A stretch of DNA of 17,929 nucleotides from NCBI GenBank assembly GCA_044433285.1, contig JAWXTU010000043.1:1-17929 (forward strand). The letters run 5' to 3'. The notes beneath the pieces are model-generated. The model was not told where the DNA came from. It saw nothing but the letters and a program-made list of their open reading frames with translations, and did not search any database. Positions 14,439 through 17,929 of the stretch are shown here, one piece after another (the stretch's first letter is position 1; each line of letters starts with the position of its first letter). Source of the stretch: Aphodosoma sp044433285. GTDB lineage: Bacteria; Bacteroidota; Bacteroidia; Bacteroidales; Paludibacteraceae. Made by a program: the position numbers and the translations under genes.

Positions 14439-14713
14439 AGGGGAGTTCTAAAAACTGCTTTGCAGATATTTTTTATTTCCCATTTTATTAGTTTAATTTT
14501 TTATTCGGGTGTTTTTAGCTGTTCCTCTTTTAGTATTTTTATTCTGGAGTTTTTAGCAGCCTCCCTTTAGTAATTTTATTCAGGGGTTTTAACAGTCCCT
14601 ATTAGCAATGGGAGATTTTTGAAGTCCCCCTTTTAGTAGTGGGAATTATTAACAGCCCCCTTTAGTAGTATTTTTTTGGTAATGCGAAGTTTTAAAAGCT
14701 CTCTTTATATTTT
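14439..14713. repeat. Degenerate tandem array of intergenic hairpin elements (E8)
   Basis: About seven units fill the gap between nfnA and nfnB. Approximate beginnings are 14439 (GTAGGGGAGTTCTAAAAAC), 14507, 14545, 14582, 14610, 14641 and 14684. A typical unit runs GGGAG, TTTTTAACAG, a C-rich block, then TTTAGTA(GT). The short arms covary: GGAG/CTCC in the third unit, AGGG/CCCT in the fourth, GGGA/TCCC in the fifth, GGG/CCC in the sixth. The first unit extends into CTGCTTTGCAG, which is itself a hairpin and closely matches the right arm of E2. The array has no open frame and no promoter that I can recognise. Confidence 0.7.
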
Positions 14714-14720
14714 CTTCATC

Positions 14721-15533
14721 TTAAACTTTCTTCATCGCCTCGCCCTCTTGGTCGCGATAAGCAGACAAACGCATCATCATCTCGTCGAAATTCACCTTGT
14801 GTGCATCGAATTCTGGACCATCTACACAGACAAATTTAGTAACGCCATCTATCGTTACACGACAAGCACCACACATACCAGTGCCATCTACCATGATAGT
14901 ATTCAGCGATGCCACTGTAGGAATTTCATATTTTTTAGTGAGCAAACTCACAAATTTCATCATAATTGCAGGACCAATCGTAACACAGAAATCAACCTTT
15001 TCACGATTAATCACCTCCTCGACACCAGTAGTTACCAGCCCCTGTTTTCCATAAGAACCATCATCGGTCATCACCACCACCTCGTCGCTATATTTAGCCA
15101 CTTCATCTTCGAGGATAATCAAATCTTTTGACCTACCAGCCAAGACAGAAATCACACGGTTGCCAGCCTCTTTCATCGCCTTAATAATTGGCAACATAGG
15201 TGCAACACCCACACCACCAGCGGCACACACCACGGTGCCAAACTTCTCTATATGAGTAGCTCTACCAAGTGGACCCACCACTGCATCTATCTCATCACCA
15301 ATATTTAGTGCGCACAATTTACGCGACGTAGCACCAATAGTCTGCACCACCAAAGTGATAGTGCCACGAGCCACATCGGCATCTGCAATAGTGAGCGGAA
15401 TGCGTTCACCATTTTTAGTTACGGATACTATCACAAAGTGCCCTGCACGACGTGATTTGGCAATGAGTGGAGCTTCAATTTCGAGCTTTACTACATTAGC
15501 CGAGAAGTGTTTTTTATCAACAATTTTAGCCAT
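14721..15533 (-). CDS. nfnA: NfnA: ferredoxin/NAD oxidoreductase subunit (dihydroorotate dehydrogenase electron-transfer-like)
   Basis: The protein (270 residues from ATG 15533) has the FAD/NAD(H) reductase layout of PyrK/NfnA proteins. The positions given here count from an upstream TTG, so subtract 4 for the ATG start: RIPLT, the flavin-binding motif, at 48-52; AAGGVGVAPM, the NAD-binding loop, at 108-117; and a C-terminal [2Fe-2S] site with VDGTGMCGACR (219-229) and CVDGPEFD (240-247). The conserved Asp220 plus Cys225, Cys228 and Cys240 fit the Asp-containing cluster described for NfnA. It pairs with NfnB, 293 bp downstream, to form the bifurcating transhydrogenase that links NADH, NADPH and ferredoxin pools. 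I chose ATG 15533 because the upstream start at 15545 is TTG and lies only about 10 nt from the predicted transcription start. Confidence 0.9.
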   Translation of the reverse strand: MAKIVDKKHFSANVVKLEIEAPLIAKSRRAGHFVIVSVTKNGERIPLTIADADVARGTITLVVQTIGATSRKLCALNIGDEIDAVVGPLGRATHIEKFGTVVCAAGGVGVAPMLPIIKAMKEAGNRVISVLAGRSKDLIILEDEVAKYSDEVVVMTDDGSYGKQGLVTTGVEEVINREKVDFCVTIGPAIMMKFVSLLTKKYEIPTVASLNTIMVDGTGMCGACRVTIDGVTKFVCVDGPEFDAHKVNFDEMMMRLSAYRDQEGEAMKKV

Positions 15534-15559
15534 TGATTTTTTCAAGTTATTATACCGTG

Positions 15560-15567
15560 CAAATTTA
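15560..15567 (-). promoter_or_regulatory. Probable promoter of the nfn operon (-7 box)
   Basis: TAAATTTG on the minus strand fits TAnnTTTG and is followed by GCAC. The predicted start lies near 15555, leaving a leader of about 20 nt to ATG 15533. No TTG at the -33 position is evident. Confidence 0.6.
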
Positions 15568-15628
15568 CAAAAAGTTTCTGACTTACACCGTATCTTTTAT
15601 AATTTATTTTTGTTTAATTTTACTACAC

Positions 15629-15671
15629 AAAAAAAAGAGAGACAACCTATACTAGTTACCTCTCTCTTTTT
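15629..15671. terminator. Terminator of tRNA-Arg(ACG), bidirectional shape
   Basis: The stem AGAGAGACAAC with GTTACCTCTCT (11 bp, two G-U pairs) is flanked by an A-run on the left and a T-run on the right. On the minus strand it starts 3 nt after the tRNA and ends in a T-run. Confidence 0.85.
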
Positions 15672-15673
15672 AG

Positions 15674-15747
15674 TGACTCCAACAGGATTCAAACCTGTAA
15701 CCTTCGCATCCGTAGTGCGATGCTCTATTCAGTTGAGCCATGGAGCC
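15674..15747 (-). tRNA. tRNA-Arg (anticodon ACG)
   Basis: On the minus strand a complete cloverleaf is formed: acceptor GGCTCCA with TGGAGTC, D-arm GCTC...GAGC, anticodon stem TCGCA/TGCGA with loop CTACGGA giving anticodon ACG, and T-arm ACAGG-TTTGAAT-CCTGT, discriminator A. After deamination of A34 to inosine it should read CGU, CGC and CGA. CCA is not encoded. It has its own consensus promoter about 40 bp upstream and a terminator directly behind it. Confidence 0.97.
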
Positions 15748-15784
15748 ATTTTGTTACGCATAGACTTATCGTCATTTGCGTTTG

Positions 15785-15816
15785 CAAAGGTACAACATTT
15801 TTGCATACCCACCAAA
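15785..15816 (-). promoter_or_regulatory. Promoter of tRNA-Arg(ACG)
   Basis: On the minus strand TTTGG (complement of 15812-15816) is followed after 19 bp by TACCTTTG (complement of 15785-15792), a full Bacteroidota-type promoter. The start is about 30 nt before the mature tRNA 5' end. Confidence 0.85.
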
Positions 15817-16027
15817 CTTTCTCCCTATTTTTTATGTTAAAAAAACTCAATCCGCTAATAATCAAAGTTTAGCGCAGTCGCAAAACTGACTATTTGCGAT
15901 GCAAAACAGGGTTTAATCTATAAGAAAACCACCTCTAAAGCAGGAGTTTGCATCTCTTTATCTAGCGGAAAAATCGGACGAACCACTCTTTTGTATGGTT
16001 TTTTGTGAATAATTATATAATATCTCT

Positions 16028-16056
16028 GAATTGTCGCGACAGCGTCACGACAATTC
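16028..16056. repeat. 29-bp palindrome with 9-bp perfect arms
   Basis: GAATTGTCG (16028-16036) is matched by CGACAATTC (16048-16056). Inside, after one mismatch, GAC pairs with GTC around a 3-nt centre. No T-run follows on either strand, so a protein-binding or recombination site fits better than a terminator. It is GC-richer than its surroundings. Confidence 0.8.
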
Positions 16057-16148
16057 ATTTATCACCTAATCGAGATAAATTTCTATGATTGGTTTAATCT
16101 TTATTTCTTTTGTTGAATAAATCCGTTTTGGTAGGGTATTTTTGGCGA

Positions 16149-16181
16149 GTTCGTTTAAAGTTCGTTTAAAGTTCGTTTAAA
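16149..16181. repeat. Three 11-bp direct repeats, cluster 1
   Basis: GTTCGTTTAAA is repeated three times without spacers. The last unit also forms an 8-bp inverted pair, TTCGTTTA (16172-16179) with TAAACGAA (16192-16199). Eleven bases is about one helical turn, so the copies would face the same side of the DNA. Confidence 0.95.
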
Positions 16182-16268
16182 AATATCTAAGTAAACGAAG
16201 TAGCGACTAGATCTATCTATCAGAAAAACAGTGATTTAAAACAATACATGGCATAAAAAACACTAAAA

Positions 16269-16301
16269 GTTCGTTTAAAGTTCGTTTAAAGTTCGTTTAA
16301 A
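16269..16301. repeat. Three 11-bp direct repeats, cluster 2
   Basis: The same GTTCGTTTAAA unit, three perfect copies, begins exactly 120 bp after cluster 1. The stop codon and last five codons of the AlbA_2-type gene (Ile-Leu-Asn-Glu-Leu) lie within this cluster. Confidence 0.95.
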
Positions 16302-17800
16302 ATCCACAGTTTACCCTCATTTGATTTTATTCTTCCTTCTTTTCTTAATGTCGTTAATAGATTTCTAACTTTATTGTATTTTTGTTTTTCATTTAAAACC
16401 TCTGGAAATTTGTCTATTAACAGTTTATCTACTTCTACACGACTCATTTGTCCGTAGTTTTTAATTGCTTCTAAAATAAAATCTTTATAATAAGTATCAT
16501 TAAATCCCTTATTCCTAGTATATTCAACTTTCTTATCTATTGAATCAGCAAGAGATCTAGCCAAAAATATATTTGGTTTACGCCCTTCAATTAATTTCTT
16601 TCGTCTCAAATGTTTGATTTCAATATCACTAAGGGATTTCTTAAATAGAACACGATTTAGCATTTCGATCTCAGACAGTGACAATTCCTTATGTTTTGTC
16701 AACATAACAGAATAATCCATATCCAAAATCTGACCTATTATTGTTACCTGAACTCTATCTCTTGTTATGTCATAATCAGGCATTGGGAATAATCTTTCCA
16801 ATTGCTTTCCAAACATTTTACGAATGCCACTGCCAATAGTATCAACCATATTTAATTCCACCATTGCTGTTACAAGGAAATCATTACGATACTCTTCTTC
16901 TGGTGCATCAGACACTAAAACTGATTGGATATCATTTGGGATAAAACCACCTTTGTTTGAAAAAACTAACCTATCATCATATTCTACAACATTTATTCTT
17001 CCACTTAATTTATAATCTTGATGCGCAATAGCATTATTAATTGCCTCACGAATTACATATGGATCATACGTATCTAACTCTTCAGGAAAAAGAGTCTGAA
17101 AATATGGATTTATATATCTATATTTTAAATTTCTGATTTTATTATATATCTCATCAACAGCAAGAATAAATGGACAACTTTTTATCATATAGTCTCGTTC
17201 AGCACCTAGCGAATCCTTTAAGACCCATCTGATTTTAGCGACAGTAGGAGACAACAAAACCTCGCTATCTTCCTTGCCTAAAAGAACAATTGCAGTATTT
17301 GTAATCTTACCCTTACGAGTTACTCTTGCCTTATTCAAGAACGTTATATCACTCCAACCCTCCATTTCACTAATTTTCTCGGGATGCTTTTTCGCATAAT
17401 TTTCTCTTGCTCTAAATATTGCTTGCGGATCAAGATCTTCAATTGTTGCATCCTCAATTACAAGAGAAGACCAATCTTCCGTAATTTTTTGATTCCTAAT
17501 TCTATCAATTTTAGAATCAGAGAGAGGTGCTAAACTTTCTCCATTACGAGCATATCGCACACCTTTCCAAGAAATAGGTGTTCCTTTTGGCGATGGCAAA
17601 ATTTGAAACATCAACACACGTTTATTATCTTTTTCAACTTGATAAATTTCAAAAAAAGTGTGCTTATCTGTAGTATGTTGAGATAAATCCTGTTTCAATC
17701 TATTTAAACTCACAGCGCTATTCTTATATAAACTTCCAATAGCCAAATGGGTTCTATCATCAATCCCAAACACTAGCCACGCAGAATCAACACCACGCAA
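16286..17800 (-). CDS. AlbA_2/Schlafen-type ATP-binding protein, 5'-truncated
   Basis: The product resembles COG2865-type proteins: an AlbA_2 (Schlafen-like) domain of which only the later part remains (DSAWLVFGIDDRTH at 5-18, then to about 100), a linker, a HATPase_c_4-type domain (REAINNAIAHQDY at 251-263, DDRLVFSNKGGF at 275-286, GSGIRKMF at 323-330), and a C-terminal winged-helix region (about 440-504). Relatives occur as regulators and in defence or mobile loci. The 5' end is abnormal. The frame has no ATG before residue 64. Residue 1 is a TTG codon that is really Leu of a conserved run, because the frame continues upstream with FKGRLSNEAN before meeting a TAA at 17846-17848. The start of the AlbA_2 domain is therefore missing. 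It is either a pseudogene or a remnant using a poor start codon. Its last codons are formed by an 11-bp repeat. Confidence 0.75.
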   Translation of the reverse strand: MRGVDSAWLVFGIDDRTHLAIGSLYKNSAVSLNRLKQDLSQHTTDKHTFFEIYQVEKDNKRVLMFQILPSPKGTPISWKGVRYARNGESLAPLSDSKIDRIRNQKITEDWSSLVIEDATIEDLDPQAIFRARENYAKKHPEKISEMEGWSDITFLNKARVTRKGKITNTAIVLLGKEDSEVLLSPTVAKIRWVLKDSLGAERDYMIKSCPFILAVDEIYNKIRNLKYRYINPYFQTLFPEELDTYDPYVIREAINNAIAHQDYKLSGRINVVEYDDRLVFSNKGGFIPNDIQSVLVSDAPEEEYRNDFLVTAMVELNMVDTIGSGIRKMFGKQLERLFPMPDYDITRDRVQVTIIGQILDMDYSVMLTKHKELSLSEIEMLNRVLFKKSLSDIEIKHLRRKKLIEGRKPNIFLARSLADSIDKKVEYTRNKGFNDTYYKDFILEAIKNYGQMSRVEVDKLLIDKFPEVLNEKQKYNKVRNLLTTLRKEGRIKSNEGKLWILNEL

Positions 17801-17869
17801 ATTAGCTTCATTACTTAGTCGACCCTTAAAAATAAGAAAATACGATTAGTATTTTTAAAGTTTACAATT

Positions 17870-17900
17870 TATCCGATAGCAAAATTCTTGTTGTCGGATA
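17870..17900. repeat. Hairpin at the truncated 5' end of the AlbA_2-type gene
   Basis: TATCCGATAGCAA and TTGTTGTCGGATA pair over 13 bp (outer 7 bp perfect, two G-U pairs inside) around an AATTC loop. On the plus strand only a short TTTT follows. It lies just upstream of the in-frame stop that ends the readable part of the gene, and may belong to whatever sequence replaced the original 5' end. Confidence 0.6.
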
Positions 17901-17929
17901 TTTTCGTCAAAAAAGGTATAATAAACACC

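Larger units (their letters stand above)
15817..16285. other. Intergenic region rich in symmetric sequences, possible scar of a mobile element
   Basis: No gene is recognisable. The region contains an inverted repeat at 15878-15899 (TCGCAAA and TTTGCGA, 8-nt loop), a strong palindrome at 16028-16056, and two clusters of 11-bp direct repeats, the second of which runs into the AlbA_2-type gene. No copy of the tRNA-Arg 3' end is visible, so a tRNA-targeted attachment site is not supported. Confidence 0.5.

Noticed and set aside
14439..14713. Possible CRISPR or coding remnant in the nfnA-nfnB gap
   Set aside because: The units are degenerate and carry hairpin arms rather than constant repeats with unique spacers, and no frame stays open.
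12974..15533. Glutamate synthase (GltBD) operon
   Set aside because: There is no large GltB subunit, and the partner has the NfnA/PyrK-like domain order with an Asp-Cys3 [2Fe-2S] site, which fits NfnAB better.
15534..15545. Upstream start codon for nfnA
   Set aside because: It is TTG, lies about 10 nt from the predicted transcription start, and ATG 15533 gives the usual N-terminus.
15674..15747. tRNA-Arg(ACG) as attachment site of an island to its right
   Set aside because: No copy of the tRNA 3' end is visible in the window, and the accessory-looking DNA lies on the 5' side of the tRNA.
16149..16301. Possible CRISPR array
   Set aside because: The repeat unit is only 11 bp, copies touch each other without spacers, and no cas genes are near.
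16286..17800. Complete defence system around the AlbA_2/Schlafen-type gene
   Set aside because: No partner genes are within the window and the gene itself is truncated, so a working system cannot be supported.

Overview
The window comes from a low-GC member of the Bacteroidota, most likely order Bacteroidales. The signs are promoters of the phylum-specific form (TTTG/TTG, about 19-20 bp, then TAnnTTTG) in front of several genes, weak Shine-Dalgarno sites, acidic lipoproteins of Bacteroidota type, families largely confined to that phylum (a DUF6029-like outer-membrane protein, Omp28-like lipoprotein, START-like protein), and two tRNA genes without an encoded CCA.

Layout from left to right. 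1-594 has no gene; it holds a leftward promoter for a gene outside the window, a perfect 13-bp dyad and a G9 run. tRNA-Arg(CCG) lies at 595-666 directly behind the terminator of pnp (723-3050, minus), whose product carries an Arg/Gly-rich tail. 3051-3719 is intergenic and contains a probable small RNA of about 115 nt with its own promoter and terminator. A plus-strand pair follows: cytidine deaminase and a START-like protein. It converges on a minus-strand envelope operon (8666 to 4970) coding for a TlpA-type thiol oxidoreductase, a DUF6029-like barrel, an Omp28-like thioredoxin-fold lipoprotein and an acidic lipoprotein. A long minus-strand series (15533 to 8808) carries NfnA, NfnB, a LOG/TIGR00730 protein, a protein with a catalytically dead GH16-like domain, a ribulose-phosphate-epimerase/CBS fusion and DAHP synthase. 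tRNA-Arg(ACG) sits at 15674-15747. The right end (about 15820-17929) looks like an accessory or scarred region: palindromes, two triplets of an 11-bp direct repeat, and an AlbA_2/Schlafen-type ATP-binding gene that has lost its normal 5' end.

The most unusual feature is a family of short intergenic hairpin elements present in most of the larger gaps between 3.6 and 14.7 kb. They have the form TATA-GGGGA-(C/G)TTCTAAAAACT...TCCCC-TATA. They occur as single hairpins (8142-8168, 4927-4953), a 73-bp pair that overlaps a stop codon (9822-9894), a 210-bp imperfect inverted repeat between convergent operons (4636-4845), and a degenerate tandem array of about seven units inside the nfn operon (14439-14713). 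Stem bases change together between copies, which suggests selection for, or descent from, a folded element similar in style to the REP/BIME elements of enterobacteria. All statements come from reading the sequence by eye; no database search was possible.
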